DNA of 64,000 bases from an uncultured Oscillospiraceae bacterium (GTDB taxonomy: Bacteria > Bacillota > Clostridia > Oscillospirales > Oscillospiraceae), in contig CAKTHQ010000003.1 in assembly GCA_934565415.1 (NCBI GenBank), positions 34,202 through 98,201 on the forward strand, read 5' to 3'. Shown here one piece after another: positions 1-8,853 of the stretch (position 1 is the stretch's first letter; each line of letters opens with the position of its first letter). A program made the translations under genes and the position numbers. Under the pieces are notes generated by a model. The model was not told the origin of the DNA. It worked only from the letters and a program-made list of their open reading frames with translations, and ran no database searches.

Positions 1-253
1 CGTGTCCAGATTCCTTGTCAATGCTCCGGCGGCCCTGGGGGGCATTGGGGCGGCTACCGGGCTGTTCCCGGCGTTGACCCTGGGCTGCGGGGCGGTAGGG
101 GGCAGCAGCTCCTCCAACAATATTTCCCCTATGGACCTTGTGAATATCCGAAGGGTTGCCTGGGGCCTGGAAGAGAAGCCCCATGTGCCGGAGCCTCCGG
201 ATAATGAGCTTGTAGAGCTGCTGACCCAAAAGATATTGGAGCGGCTGGGGTGA
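1..253 (+). CDS. eutE: CoA-acylating aldehyde dehydrogenase, C-terminal end (partial)
   Basis: Only the last 83 codons are present; the reading frame is open at the left edge, so the start lies outside the window. The residues ALGGIGAATG and TLGCGAVGG followed by INIRRVAxG-like sequence match the C-terminus of EutE/PduP enzymes, which oxidise acetaldehyde (or propionaldehyde) to the acyl-CoA with NAD inside a bacterial microcompartment. The next gene, a PduL phosphotransacylase, begins 10 bases later, and EutN and EutH follow, which favours EutE over PduP. The aldehyde substrate is inferred from context. Confidence 0.85.
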   Translation, partial: VSRFLVNAPAALGGIGAATGLFPALTLGCGAVGGSSSSNNISPMDLVNIRRVAWGLEEKPHVPEPPDNELVELLTQKILERLG

Positions 254-263
254 GGAGGAAACC

Positions 264-863
264 ATGGACCAGGAAGCACTTGTTAAAGCGGTCATAGGCC
301 GCCTGTTTGTGGAGCTGGAGGCCTCCGGGCGCCATGTGCACCTGACAAAGGAGCAGGCACGGACATTGTTTGGCCACGGCCTGACGCCCAAGCGGCCCCT
401 GTCCCAACCGGGACAGTTTCTATCCCGGGAGCGGGTGACGGTCCGGGGGCCCAAGGGAGAATTTGCCAATGTGGCGGTGCTGGGCCCGGAGCGGCAGGAG
501 GGCCAGGTGGAGATTTCTTTGACGGATGCCAGAGCGTTGGGGATACCGGCCCCGATCCGGCTGTCCGGGGACATTGAAGGAACTCCCGGGGCAGAGCTCC
601 TGGGCCCCAAGGGACGGGTCACCCTGCTGCAGGGCGTTATTGCCGCCAAGCGCCATATCCATTTAACCCCGGAGGCGGCCAAGGCCTTTGGGGTGGAAAA
701 CGGGCAGACGGTCCGGCTGAAAACCTATACGGAAAGGCCCCTGATTTTTGAGGATGTGGCGGTGCGGGTGAGCCCCCGGTTCGCCCCCTATGCCCACCTG
801 GACTACGACGAGGCCAACGCCTGCGGTTTTCGGGCAGGGGACCTGGGGAGGATACTGCCATGA
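264..863 (+). CDS. pduL: Phosphate propanoyltransferase (PduL type)
   Basis: 199 residues, the normal PduL length. It converts acyl-CoA and phosphate to acyl phosphate and CoA, recycling CoA inside the microcompartment and allowing ATP formation by acetate kinase. The family's zinc-binding histidine motifs are visible: SGRHVHL near residue 23, AAKRHIHL near residue 128, and HLDYDEANAC near residue 178. In firmicute ethanolamine loci this protein is often called EutD, although it is unrelated to Pta. A GAGGAGGAAACC ribosome-binding site precedes the ATG. The stop overlaps the next start (ATGA), implying translational coupling. Confidence 0.9.
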   Translation: MDQEALVKAVIGRLFVELEASGRHVHLTKEQARTLFGHGLTPKRPLSQPGQFLSRERVTVRGPKGEFANVAVLGPERQEGQVEISLTDARALGIPAPIRLSGDIEGTPGAELLGPKGRVTLLQGVIAAKRHIHLTPEAAKAFGVENGQTVRLKTYTERPLIFEDVAVRVSPRFAPYAHLDYDEANACGFRAGDLGRILP

Positions 864-1255
864 ATGCGCTGCTCATTGGCAAAGAGCCTTTGCAGAGTCT
901 GGGCTTTTCCTATGTAAAGGAGCCGCCATATGATACCGTGGTCATTGGCTCTTTGACCCTGGGGGAGCTGCTGCGGTTTCGGGAGGAGCGGGTCTTGGAG
1001 GCCCTGGCCCAGGGGAAAACCGTGTATCTCTATACCCCGGGCCTTCCCCAGAGCGACAGGAACCGGGCCCTATCCGGAAGCCTGGCGGCTGCCCAGCGGG
1101 AGCTGAAAAACTGGGGGGTGTTGTTTACGGACGGCGGACGGAAGCGGCTTGTTACCGCCGAGGAGGCAAGAGCCTTGAAAGTGCAGGGGAAGCGCCCCGG
1201 GGCTGGGGCGGTATTGACGCCTTTGGCAAAGGAAATTTTGGAGGGAACGAAATGA
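860..1255 (+). CDS. Uncharacterised ethanolamine-utilisation protein
   Basis: 131 residues, overlapping both neighbours by ATGA junctions. A small conserved protein of unknown role occupies this slot, between PduL and EutN, in many firmicute eut operons, and this sequence fits it: an alternating hydrophobic N-terminal half (PPYDTVVIGSLTLGELLRF) followed by TVYLYTPGL suggests a Rossmann or flavodoxin-like fold. No catalytic motif could be recognised. Position implies an accessory role in the microcompartment; no reaction should be assigned. Confidence 0.65.
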   Translation: MNALLIGKEPLQSLGFSYVKEPPYDTVVIGSLTLGELLRFREERVLEALAQGKTVYLYTPGLPQSDRNRALSGSLAAAQRELKNWGVLFTDGGRKRLVTAEEARALKVQGKRPGAGAVLTPLAKEILEGTK

Positions 1256-1488
1256 AGATCGGAAATGTGGTCGGCTCCATCTGGGCCACGCGGAAGGCAC
1301 AATGCCTGCAGGGGCAGACCTTTTTGGTGGTGGCTTCCGGCAGCGAGGAGCTGGTAGCGGCAGACCAGGTAGGGGCGGGGCCCGGGGACCGGGTACTGCT
1401 GGCCACGGGAACGGTGGCTTCCCGGTACTGTATGGATGCACCGGTGGATGCTGCCGTGGTGGCAATTTTGGACAGCAAGAAGGAGTAA
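1252..1488 (+). CDS. eutN: Microcompartment vertex protein EutN/CcmL family
   Basis: 78 residues, slightly shorter than the usual 85-100. EutN/CcmL proteins form pentamers that cap the vertices of the polyhedral shell. The opening MKIGNVVGSIWATRK, the central VVASGSEELVAADQVGAGPGD segment and the final VDAAVVAILD strand match the family. The shortening lies in the loop after the first beta hairpin. The start overlaps the upstream stop and eutH begins one base after the stop, so it is part of a single translationally coupled operon. Confidence 0.85.
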   Translation: MKIGNVVGSIWATRKAQCLQGQTFLVVASGSEELVAADQVGAGPGDRVLLATGTVASRYCMDAPVDAAVVAILDSKKE

Positions 1489-1489
1489 A

Positions 1490-2557
1490 ATGTCATTTCA
1501 CGAAGTACTCATTGCCGTGATGGCCCTGTTTGCCTGCTTGGGCGCCGTGGACAGGATCCTGGGGAACCGCTTCGGTTTGGGAACCCGATTTGAAGAGGGC
1601 ATCCTTTCCATGGGCTCCCTGGCTCTGGCTATGGTAGGAATTGTCACGCTGGCCCCCGTTCTGGCGGCAATTCTAAAGCCGGTGGTGGTGCCTCTGTATG
1701 GCCTTTTGGGGGCAGACCCGGCCATGTTTGCCGGGACCATTCTGGCCTGCGATATGGGCGGCGGCCAGCTGGCGCGGGAGCTGACGCTTAATCCCCAGGC
1801 GGCGGCCCTGGGTGGGGTGATTACCGGCTCCATGCTGGGGGCCACGGTGGTATTTACCATTCCCGTTGCCATGGGAATTTTGGAAAAGAGGGACCACCCG
1901 GCTATGGCAAAGGGAATTCTGTGCGGCATGGTGGCCATTCCCTTTGGGGTGCTGGCAGGAGGACTGACGGCAGGCTATCGGGTATCCATGGTTTTGCGGA
2001 ACCTGGTACCCATTGTGCTCATTGCTGTCTTGATTGCCATAGGGCTTTGGCGGGCGGAGCGGAAAATGGTGGCGGCCTTTGTGACCTTCGGAAAGATCGT
2101 AGTGGCGGTGGTGACTCTGGGGCTGGCGGCGGCCATTACTCAGGCGTTGACGGGCTTTGTACTCATCCCGGGCCTGGCGCCTATCTCCGAGGGCTTTGAA
2201 ACTGTGGGCACCATCGCCATCGTCCTGGCCGGGGCCTTTCCATTGGTATATGTGCTGACCGGGTGGCTGCAAAAGCCATTGATGGCCCTGGGCAGACTCT
2301 TAAATATCAACGAGGCTGCTTCGGCAGGGCTCATTGCCTCCCTGGCCAATTCCATCGCCACCTTCGGCATGGTTAAGGATATGGACGAGCGGGGGAAAAT
2401 CGTGAATATTGCCTTTGCCGTCCCGGCGGCCTTCGTCTTCGGCGACCACCTGGGCTTTGCCGCAGGCTTTGCGCCGGAGCTGTTGCCGGCTATGATCGTA
2501 GGGAAATTAACCGGCGGCATATTTGCGGTGGGGTTTGCTCTGCTGGTGACACGGTAA
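1490..2557 (+). CDS. eutH: Ethanolamine transporter EutH
   Basis: 355 residues with about ten hydrophobic segments and no signal peptide; EutH imports ethanolamine, mainly at low pH when little diffuses in. Typical features are the GxRFGLGxxFEEG segment near residue 25, ACDMGGGQLA near residue 85, and a C-terminal GDHLGFAAGF. The chosen ATG has AAGGAG eight bases upstream, overlapping the end of eutN; a longer in-frame start at 1436 lies inside eutN and would not begin like EutH. It is the last gene of the operon here: a promoter and T-box leader follow. Confidence 0.88.
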   Translation: MSFHEVLIAVMALFACLGAVDRILGNRFGLGTRFEEGILSMGSLALAMVGIVTLAPVLAAILKPVVVPLYGLLGADPAMFAGTILACDMGGGQLARELTLNPQAAALGGVITGSMLGATVVFTIPVAMGILEKRDHPAMAKGILCGMVAIPFGVLAGGLTAGYRVSMVLRNLVPIVLIAVLIAIGLWRAERKMVAAFVTFGKIVVAVVTLGLAAAITQALTGFVLIPGLAPISEGFETVGTIAIVLAGAFPLVYVLTGWLQKPLMALGRLLNINEAASAGLIASLANSIATFGMVKDMDERGKIVNIAFAVPAAFVFGDHLGFAAGFAPELLPAMIVGKLTGGIFAVGFALLVTR

Positions 2558-2566
2558 AAAACTCCC

Positions 2567-2596
2567 TTGACAAATGCAATTATAACAGGCTATAAT
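2567..2596 (+). promoter_or_regulatory. Sigma-A promoter of metG leader
   Basis: TTGACA at 2567-2572 and TATAAT at 2591-2596, separated by 18 bases, ten bases after the eutH stop. Both hexamers are perfect consensus. Transcription would start near 2603, at the beginning of the T-box leader. Confidence 0.8.
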
Positions 2597-2602
2597 AAAC
2601 AC

Positions 2603-2827
2603 CAATAAAGGCAAAGAAGAGAAGAGTAAGCCAAGGAACCGTTCAGAGAGCCCCGGTTAGCTGGAAAGGGGTACGGGAAGCTGGCCCAACATGGTCTTGG
2701 AGCCGAAGGGTCGATAGGTAGGCCTTTCCGGGGTGCGCCCGTTACAGCGGCAACGAGTTACAAATCAAGGTGGTACCGCGTCAATTCTTGTCGCCCTTGG
2801 GTTTCCCCAGGGCGATTTTCTATTTTT
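2603..2827 (+). promoter_or_regulatory. T-box leader with terminator, upstream of metG
   Basis: T-box RNAs sense uncharged tRNA and antiterminate in response. The conserved T-box sequence AAGGTGGTACCGCG is at 2767-2780, and an upstream stem I carries AGAGTA and CAGAGAG elements. An intrinsic terminator follows: TCGCCCTTGGG at 2791-2801 pairs with 2805-2815, then TTTTC and a further T run. The aminoacyl-tRNA synthetase gene begins 16 bases on. An ATG at 2691-2693 could be the methionine specifier; this is inferred from the gene, not folded. Confidence 0.9.
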
Positions 2828-2842
2828 AAAGGAGGTTTTTCT

Positions 2843-4801
2843 ATGTGTAATGCCTGCAAAGGAAAGTTTTACATTACCACACCCATCTATTATCCCTCGG
2901 CCAAGCTGCATATCGGCCATACCTATTGCACCGTGGCCACCGACGCCATGGCCAGGTTCAAGCGGCTCCAGGGCTACGATGTCATGTTCCTGACCGGCAC
3001 CGACGAGCACGGCCAGAAGATCGAGGACAAAGCCAAGGACGCCGGTGTGACGCCTCAGCAGTTTGTGGATAACATCGTAGAGGGCCCCGGCGGCGTGCTG
3101 GACCTGTGGAAGCTGATGAACATCTCCTACGACCGGTTCATCCGCACTACCGACGACTACCATGTGGAGGCCATCCAGAAGATCTTCAAGAAGATGCACG
3201 ACAATGGGGACATCTACAAGGGCACCTACAAGGGCAAGTACTGCAAGCCCTGCGAGAGCTTCTGGACCGAGAGCCAGCTGGTGGACGGCAAATGCCCCGA
3301 CTGCGGCCGGGAGGTCCAGGACGCGGAGGAGGAGGCCTACTTCTTCCGCCTGAGCAAGTATGCCGACCGGGTCCGGGATCTGCTGGAGAACACCGACTTC
3401 CTGGAGCCCCGGAGCCGGGTAAACGAAATGGTCAACAACTTCATCAAGCCGGGCCTGGAGGACCTGTGTGTCTCCCGTACCAGCTTTACCTGGGGCGTGC
3501 CTGTGGACTTTGACCCGGGCCATGTGGTGTATGTGTGGATCGATGCCCTCTTCAATTACATGACCGCCCTGGGCTTTGAAAACGACCGGTATCACGATCT
3601 GGAAAAGTTCTGGCCTGCCGATGTGCACTTTGTGGGCAAGGAGATTGTCCGGTTCCACTCCATCATCTGGCCCGCCATGCTCATGAGCCTGAATCTGCCC
3701 CTGCCAAAGAAGGTCTTTGGCCACGGCTGGCTGCTGCTGGACGGCGGCAAGATGAGCAAGTCCAAGGGCAACGTGGTGGACCCCTATGTGCTGGCCCAGC
3801 GCTTCGGCGTGGATGCCCTGCGGTTCTTCCTGCTGCGGACCTTCCCCTTCGGCTCCGACGGCAACTTCTCCAATGAATCTTTGATTTCCACCATCAACGT
3901 GGACCTGGCCAACGACCTGGGCAACCTGGTCAGCCGGACCGTCGCCATGGCCCAGAAGTACTTTGGGGAGCATCTGCCCGCCGAACAGGTGGAAGACGCC
4001 GAGAAGGACGCCGAGCTTGTAAATATGGTATCCACTCTGCGGGACCGGTACGAGGAGCAGATGGAAAAGTTTGCCTTCCAGAATGCCCTGGCGGAGGTCT
4101 TTAAGGTCATCTCCCGGGCCAACAAGTATATCGACGAGAACGCCCCCTGGGTGCTGGCCAAGGACGAAAGCCAGAAGCCCCGGCTTGCAAGAGTCCTGTA
4201 TAACCTGCTGGAAACCGTTCGCATCTGCGGCGGCCTGCTGCAGCCCTTTATGCCCGATACCGCTTGCGAAATCGGCAAGCGCCTGGGCGGCGCCGGCATG
4301 ACCTGGGATACGCTGAATGTCTTCGGTACCCTGAGCCGGGAGGCTGCCACCGTGGCCGGCCCCGCTCTGTTCCCCAGAATCGACATGGACAAGGAGCTGG
4401 CCGAGCTGGAGGCCCTGAACAAGCCCGCGGTACCTCCCCTGGAAATTGAGCCCTACACGGAAGAAAGCGTGGATTTTGATACCTTCTGCCGCAACGAACT
4501 CCGGGCCGTGAAGGTCAAGGCCTGTGAGGCAGTAAAGAAGAGCGACAAGCTCCTGCAGTTCACCCTGGACGACGGCACCGGCACCGACCGCCAGATTCTC
4601 TCCGGCATTGCAAAGTACTACAAGCCGGAAGAGCTGGTAGGCAAGACCCTGGTGGCCATCACCAACCTGCCCCCCAGAAAGATGATGGGTAGGCTTTCCG
4701 CCGGTATGCTCCTCAGCGCTGTCCACAAGGAAAACGGCGAAGAAAAGCTGAACCTGGTGATTCTCTCCGACAGCATCCCCGCCGGGGCCAAGCTGTGCTG
4801 A
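2843..4801 (+). CDS. metG: Methionyl-tRNA synthetase
   Basis: 652 residues. It charges tRNA-Met with methionine using ATP. Class I signatures are HIGH at residues 23-26 and KMSKS at about 303-307. A zinc knuckle (CKPC ... CPDC) sits at roughly residues 133-155, marking the single-knuckle subtype. The C-terminal 110 residues form the EMAP II/Trbp111-like tRNA-binding domain that dimerises many bacterial MetRS. The ATG follows AAAGGAGG. Expression is presumably under the T-box leader upstream. Base composition and codon use match the neighbours. Confidence 0.97.
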   Translation: MCNACKGKFYITTPIYYPSAKLHIGHTYCTVATDAMARFKRLQGYDVMFLTGTDEHGQKIEDKAKDAGVTPQQFVDNIVEGPGGVLDLWKLMNISYDRFIRTTDDYHVEAIQKIFKKMHDNGDIYKGTYKGKYCKPCESFWTESQLVDGKCPDCGREVQDAEEEAYFFRLSKYADRVRDLLENTDFLEPRSRVNEMVNNFIKPGLEDLCVSRTSFTWGVPVDFDPGHVVYVWIDALFNYMTALGFENDRYHDLEKFWPADVHFVGKEIVRFHSIIWPAMLMSLNLPLPKKVFGHGWLLLDGGKMSKSKGNVVDPYVLAQRFGVDALRFFLLRTFPFGSDGNFSNESLISTINVDLANDLGNLVSRTVAMAQKYFGEHLPAEQVEDAEKDAELVNMVSTLRDRYEEQMEKFAFQNALAEVFKVISRANKYIDENAPWVLAKDESQKPRLARVLYNLLETVRICGGLLQPFMPDTACEIGKRLGGAGMTWDTLNVFGTLSREAATVAGPALFPRIDMDKELAELEALNKPAVPPLEIEPYTEESVDFDTFCRNELRAVKVKACEAVKKSDKLLQFTLDDGTGTDRQILSGIAKYYKPEELVGKTLVAITNLPPRKMMGRLSAGMLLSAVHKENGEEKLNLVILSDSIPAGAKLC

Positions 4802-4910
4802 GCCCCGGGGAAATCCGTCCTTTGGACGGGTGAAATCTGCCTGCGGCGGGAGAGAGAACGAATTATATTTCATCCGCTTTGATTTTTTTAAGTTCTATTG
4901 CTCATAGCAT

Positions 4911-4955
4911 GGGGCTGCTGCGAATTTATTTTGCGGCGGCCCCTTTGTAAATTTT
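4911..4955 (+). terminator. Intrinsic terminator after metG
   Basis: GGGGCTGCTGC at 4911-4921 pairs, with G-U wobbles, with GCGGCGGCCCC at 4933-4943, followed by TTTGTAAATTTT. It is the best terminator candidate in the 220 bases between metG and nadE. Confidence 0.65.
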
Positions 4956-5024
4956 AGCAAGCATCGTTGCCTTTTGGGGCAAACTATGGTAGGATATGGA
5001 AAGAAAACGATGGAGGGGTCAGAT

Positions 5025-6965
5025 ATGCTGGAATTCATTCGCATTGCCTGTATTGTGCCGAAGCTTACCCTGGGGGACCCAATGGGAAACGCCATGGAAA
5101 TTGGTGCTTGGCTGCAAAAGGCTGACAAGGCCGGGGCGGACCTGGCGGTGTTTCCGGAGCTGTGCCTGACGGGCTACACCTGCCAGGACCTGTTTTTCCA
5201 GGATGCGCTGCAAAAGGGCAGCCTGAGGGGGCTGGAAGCGATTTTGGAAATGTCCAAAGACTGCCCTAAGCTGACGGCAGTGGTGGGCCTGCCGGTGACG
5301 GTGGGATGCCGGATGTTCAATTGCGCCGCGGTGCTGCGGGATGGACAAGTTTACGGTCTGGTACCCAAAACCTATTTGCCCAACTACAATGAGTTCTACG
5401 AAAAGCGGTGGTTTGCTTCCGGCGGGGATCTGGACCGGGACTATGCGACCCTGACGCTCTCCGGAAAAGAAGTGGAAGTTCCCATTTGTTCACAGGGCCT
5501 GTTCGCCATTGGGGATGGGGCTGTTTTGGGCATCGAAATCTGCGAGGACCTGTGGACCCCGGTGCCCCCGTCTTCTCTGTTGGCTCTGGGCGGGGCAGAG
5601 GTCATCGTGAACCTGTCCGCCTCCAACGAGACCATCGGCAAGCGGGCCTATCGGCGAAGCTTGGTCAGTCACCAGTCCGCAGCCCTGACCGGCATCTATG
5701 CCTATGCCTCTGCCGGGGCAGGGGAGAGCAGCCAGGACCTCATCTTTTCCGGCCAGTGCCTCATTGCCCAGAATGGGCAAATGCTGGCCGAAAGCAAAGA
5801 GCCGATCGTCACCGAGGGAATGGTGATTGCCGACTGCGACCTGGGGGCCATCCGGGCGGACCGGCGGAAGAACAAATGCTTTGGGGACAATGCTGCCCTC
5901 CTGGTGCCGGAAGCCCTGCCGGAAACCCGGGTTTCAACGGTACCCCTGCGCAGCGACGGCAGCCTGTTAAGGCTCAACAAGCTCCCCTTTGTCCCGGAAG
6001 GGAAGGAGGACCGGTTCGAGCGCTGCATGGAAATTTTCCGGATGCAGGTGGCGGGCCTGAAGCGCAGATTGGGGGCCATCGGCTCCAAGACCGTGGTGGG
6101 CATTTCCGGCGGCCTGGATTCTACCCTGGCGCTGCTTGTCACCGTGGAAGCCATGCGCCAGCTGGGACGGCCGGCCTCGGATGTATACGGCGTGACCATG
6201 CCCTGCTACGGCACCTCCGACCGGACATACCGGAACTCCCTGGAGCTCATGGAAAAGCTGGGGGTTTCCTGTAAGGAAGTGAACATTCGCCAAGCGGTGG
6301 ACATTCACTTTACGGACATCGGCCACGATAAGACTGTTTTGAACGGCACCTACGAGAATGCCCAGGCCCGGGAGCGGACCCAAATCCTTATGGACTACGC
6401 CAGCGTGGTGGGGGGCATCGTCATCGGTACCGGGGACCTGAGCGAACTGGCTCTGGGCTGGTGCACCTACAACGGCGACCATATGAGTATGTACGGCGTA
6501 AACGCCTCCATTCCCAAGACCCTGATCCGCTGGATGATTGCGGCCATTGCGGAGGCTCCGGATTTTGCCCCTGCCCGGGCGGTGCTGGAGGATATTCTGG
6601 ATACGCCCATTTCCCCGGAGCTCCTGCCCCCGGATGCCAGCGGCAAGATCAGCCAGTACACGGAGGATCTGGTAGGCCCCTACGCCCTCCACGATTTTTT
6701 CCTCTACTATATGCTGCGGTTCGGCTTTGCTCCCAAAAAGATTTTCACCCTGGCATTGCGGGCCTTTGAAAAGGACTTTGACCGGGAGACCGTTAAAAAG
6801 TGGATGAAAGCCTTCTACCGCCGGTTCTTTACCCAGCAATTCAAGCGCAGCTGCCTGCCGGATGGGGTCAAGGTAGGTTCCGTCTGCCTGAGCCCCCGGG
6901 GAGACTGGCGGATGCCCAGCGACGCCGTGGGCAAGCTGTGGTTACGGGAAGTGGAAGAGCTGTAA
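5025..6965 (+). CDS. nadE: Glutamine-dependent NAD+ synthetase
   Basis: 646 residues, the two-domain form. The N-terminal nitrilase-like domain (about 1-290) releases ammonia from glutamine; its catalytic Glu is in FPELCLTGY near residue 44 and the nucleophile Cys is in EICEDLW near residue 172. The C-terminal domain (about 330-646) adenylates nicotinic acid adenine dinucleotide; the ATP-PPase loop SGGLDS is near residue 361. The ATG at 5025 is preceded by GGAGGGG, whereas an in-frame ATG at 4974 has no ribosome-binding site and adds residues foreign to the family. Last step of NAD synthesis. Confidence 0.95.
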   Translation: MLEFIRIACIVPKLTLGDPMGNAMEIGAWLQKADKAGADLAVFPELCLTGYTCQDLFFQDALQKGSLRGLEAILEMSKDCPKLTAVVGLPVTVGCRMFNCAAVLRDGQVYGLVPKTYLPNYNEFYEKRWFASGGDLDRDYATLTLSGKEVEVPICSQGLFAIGDGAVLGIEICEDLWTPVPPSSLLALGGAEVIVNLSASNETIGKRAYRRSLVSHQSAALTGIYAYASAGAGESSQDLIFSGQCLIAQNGQMLAESKEPIVTEGMVIADCDLGAIRADRRKNKCFGDNAALLVPEALPETRVSTVPLRSDGSLLRLNKLPFVPEGKEDRFERCMEIFRMQVAGLKRRLGAIGSKTVVGISGGLDSTLALLVTVEAMRQLGRPASDVYGVTMPCYGTSDRTYRNSLELMEKLGVSCKEVNIRQAVDIHFTDIGHDKTVLNGTYENAQARERTQILMDYASVVGGIVIGTGDLSELALGWCTYNGDHMSMYGVNASIPKTLIRWMIAAIAEAPDFAPARAVLEDILDTPISPELLPPDASGKISQYTEDLVGPYALHDFFLYYMLRFGFAPKKIFTLALRAFEKDFDRETVKKWMKAFYRRFFTQQFKRSCLPDGVKVGSVCLSPRGDWRMPSDAVGKLWLREVEEL

Positions 6966-6970
6966 CAGAA

Positions 6971-7004
6971 AGCGCCTCGCCAAAACTGGCGGGGCGCTGT
7001 TTGC
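6971..7004. terminator. Convergent bidirectional terminator
   Basis: AGCGCCTCGCC at 6971-6981 pairs with GGCGGGGCGCT at 6988-6998, between the convergent nadE and hydrolase genes. Short T-rich stretches flank it on both strands. Confidence 0.65.
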
Positions 7005-7012
7005 TGCTGTGC

Positions 7013-8344
7013 TTATCCTTGAAACGCCTCCCAGCTGGAAGCCAGGGCATCGCGGGTCAGGTCATTGCTGTGGAAGTAGGTCAGCCAGCCGATTTGGGCG
7101 GTGGAGCGGGTCATGCCGGAAAGCCGGGGCGGGTTCATGTAGGCCTCTTCGGAAATGGGGCTGTCGTCCGGGGCGTGATAGGTGACGGTTCCGTAGTCGT
7201 CTGCCGAATAATCGGTTTGCAGATAGCCCAGGATTACTCGGTCCATGGTACCGCCGGAAAGGAAAACGGCCGATTTGGTCTCGTAATAGTGGGCAGCGCC
7301 GTCTTTTACGATGTCCTCCTGAACATAGTAGGAAATGTCGGTCTGTGGGTCCGTAAAGCGGTCCACAGCGTCCTTGACAAGGGTGGTTTCTTCGTAGGTG
7401 CTGGCACCCATGACCACGATAGAGCCGTAGTCACCCGGCTCGGCAATGGGGATCAGGGAGACAAAATCCTCGCCCACCTCCCAGGCCCGGAAGGTGGTGA
7501 AATGGCCGGAGCCGTGGGTTTCGGAGGAGAGAATTTCCAGGCGGCCGTTGCCATCTAAGTCCGTGACGGCGTAGCACCAGGCTTCGGTTTCATCCAAGGC
7601 CTTCCAGGTGTCCCGGCTGGCGTCGATCAGCGCCAGCTGGGCATTCGTCGTGCCCCGGATAAATTGGGTAATGGCCTGGACGGTTTGGGCCTGCTGCCAC
7701 TCCTGGGAGACGGTGGCCTGACCGTCTCCTTTTTGTATACCATAGCTGCCGAAGAAGGCATGATTGCCGCCATCCAGAATGATCTCGGTGGCATCTTCCG
7801 GGAGATTTTTGCGGTTCTTTTCATATTTCTCCCGGTTTAGCACCCCGTCCTCGGTGCCATAGATACTGAGAACACGGGTAGAAGAGAGGTCGTTTGCAGA
7901 ATAGGCGGCCAGAAGGATCACGCCTTCCAGGCAATCCGGGTGCTTTCCGGCAAACCGGGCTCCCATGCTGCCGCCAAGGGAGTGGCCGGCAATGTACCAA
8001 TGGGCGATTTCCGGGTAGGCGTCAAAAATATCCGCCGCCGCGTTGGGGTTCAGGACCGCCAGGTTCCCGGGCATTTTTTGCAGGACGCAAAGAATGCCGT
8101 TTTCCGAGAGCTTTTGGAGCAGCGGGGCATAGGCGCTGGGCTCCACCTTGCCGCCGGGGTAGAAAATAAGGCCGGTGTCGGTGGCCTCTTCCGGGCGGAA
8201 CAGGATGCGGCTGCCGCTATGCTGGGCACTGTCGTAGATTTCCAGGGCATCTTTCTGGGCGTGGTAGTAGTCATTTACATACAATCCGGTACCCAGGGCC
8301 AGGAGAAGGACCAGGGCCAGAACCAGGGAGAGAATGCGCTTCAT
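7013..8344 (-). CDS. Exported alpha/beta-hydrolase with C-terminal domain of unknown function
   Basis: 443 residues. A signal or anchor segment occupies residues 1-22. The hydrolase domain (about 45-250) has the nucleophile elbow GHSLGG at 120-125 (Ser122), an acidic residue near GTEDG and a histidine in DGGNHAFFG, matching the alpha/beta hydrolase family 5. The following 190 residues have no motif I recognise; an EF-hand-like VTDLDGNGRLEI stretch begins it. The CAGGAGG site before 8344 fixes the start; the 79 upstream in-frame codons are rejected. Substrate unknown; probably an ester or peptide outside the cell. Confidence 0.75.
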   Translation of the reverse strand: MKRILSLVLALVLLLALGTGLYVNDYYHAQKDALEIYDSAQHSGSRILFRPEEATDTGLIFYPGGKVEPSAYAPLLQKLSENGILCVLQKMPGNLAVLNPNAAADIFDAYPEIAHWYIAGHSLGGSMGARFAGKHPDCLEGVILLAAYSANDLSSTRVLSIYGTEDGVLNREKYEKNRKNLPEDATEIILDGGNHAFFGSYGIQKGDGQATVSQEWQQAQTVQAITQFIRGTTNAQLALIDASRDTWKALDETEAWCYAVTDLDGNGRLEILSSETHGSGHFTTFRAWEVGEDFVSLIPIAEPGDYGSIVVMGASTYEETTLVKDAVDRFTDPQTDISYYVQEDIVKDGAAHYYETKSAVFLSGGTMDRVILGYLQTDYSADDYGTVTYHAPDDSPISEEAYMNPPRLSGMTRSTAQIGWLTYFHSNDLTRDALASSWEAFQG

Positions 8345-8853
8345 CACGGGACCTCCTGCGGTTGAATTTTGGATATATTGTATCATATTTTTTGGGGGTG
8401 TCAATTGGCGTTGGCCCTTCGGGATAATTGTGAGAGAAAGCCGGAGATAAGGAGTTCCACAAATAAGGATTTGTGGGGGCAGATAAAACCCTCTCCTGGG
8501 AGAGGGTGGACCGGCCGTCTCACGGAAGGCCGGGACGGGTGTGGGGCGGTACAGGGCTGCTGTTTTAGGCTTCTTAAGCATTTCGGTGCCTACCGCCCCT
8601 CATCCGCCGCCTGCGGGCGGCACCTTCCCCCAGGGGAAGGTTAAGAATGCGCCCCCGCGGGGCGCTGGGGTCACTTCGTCAACTCCCCATTTGTGTATGC
8701 ATCCTGCACAACCATCCCGGCGAATACGAAAAAACTTCCAAACTCCGCAAATTTTTATTGAAATCGGTGCGCATATAGGCTACGATTTGCGGAAGCGGTT
8801 CCGTAGGTTTTGCCCGAATACGAGGAGAAACGGCATAAGGAACGGGAGAAAGA
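8345..8853. repeat. Gene-free gap with palindromic intergenic repeat
   Basis: About 510 bases with no credible gene. From 8488 to 8643 it carries small palindromes: ACCCTCTCC...GGAGAGGGT, an inverted pair GGGGCGGTA (about 8543) and TACCGCCCC (about 8593), CCGCC...GGCGG, and ACCTTCCCC...GGGGAAGGT. The same CCTTCCCC/GGGGAAGG vocabulary recurs at 39252, 41311 and 51489, so this is a dispersed repeat family. The final 200 bases are lower in GC and lead into the broken kinase gene. Confidence 0.65.

Noticed and set aside
1-2557. Propanediol or fucose/rhamnose microcompartment
   Set aside because: PduL and the aldehyde dehydrogenase would fit, but EutH downstream and the gene order match ethanolamine loci.
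2765-4873. A 702-codon minus-strand frame antisense to metG
   Set aside because: It mirrors the codon structure of a certain gene, its protein has no domain or membrane pattern, and it overlaps the T-box leader. High-GC shadow frame.
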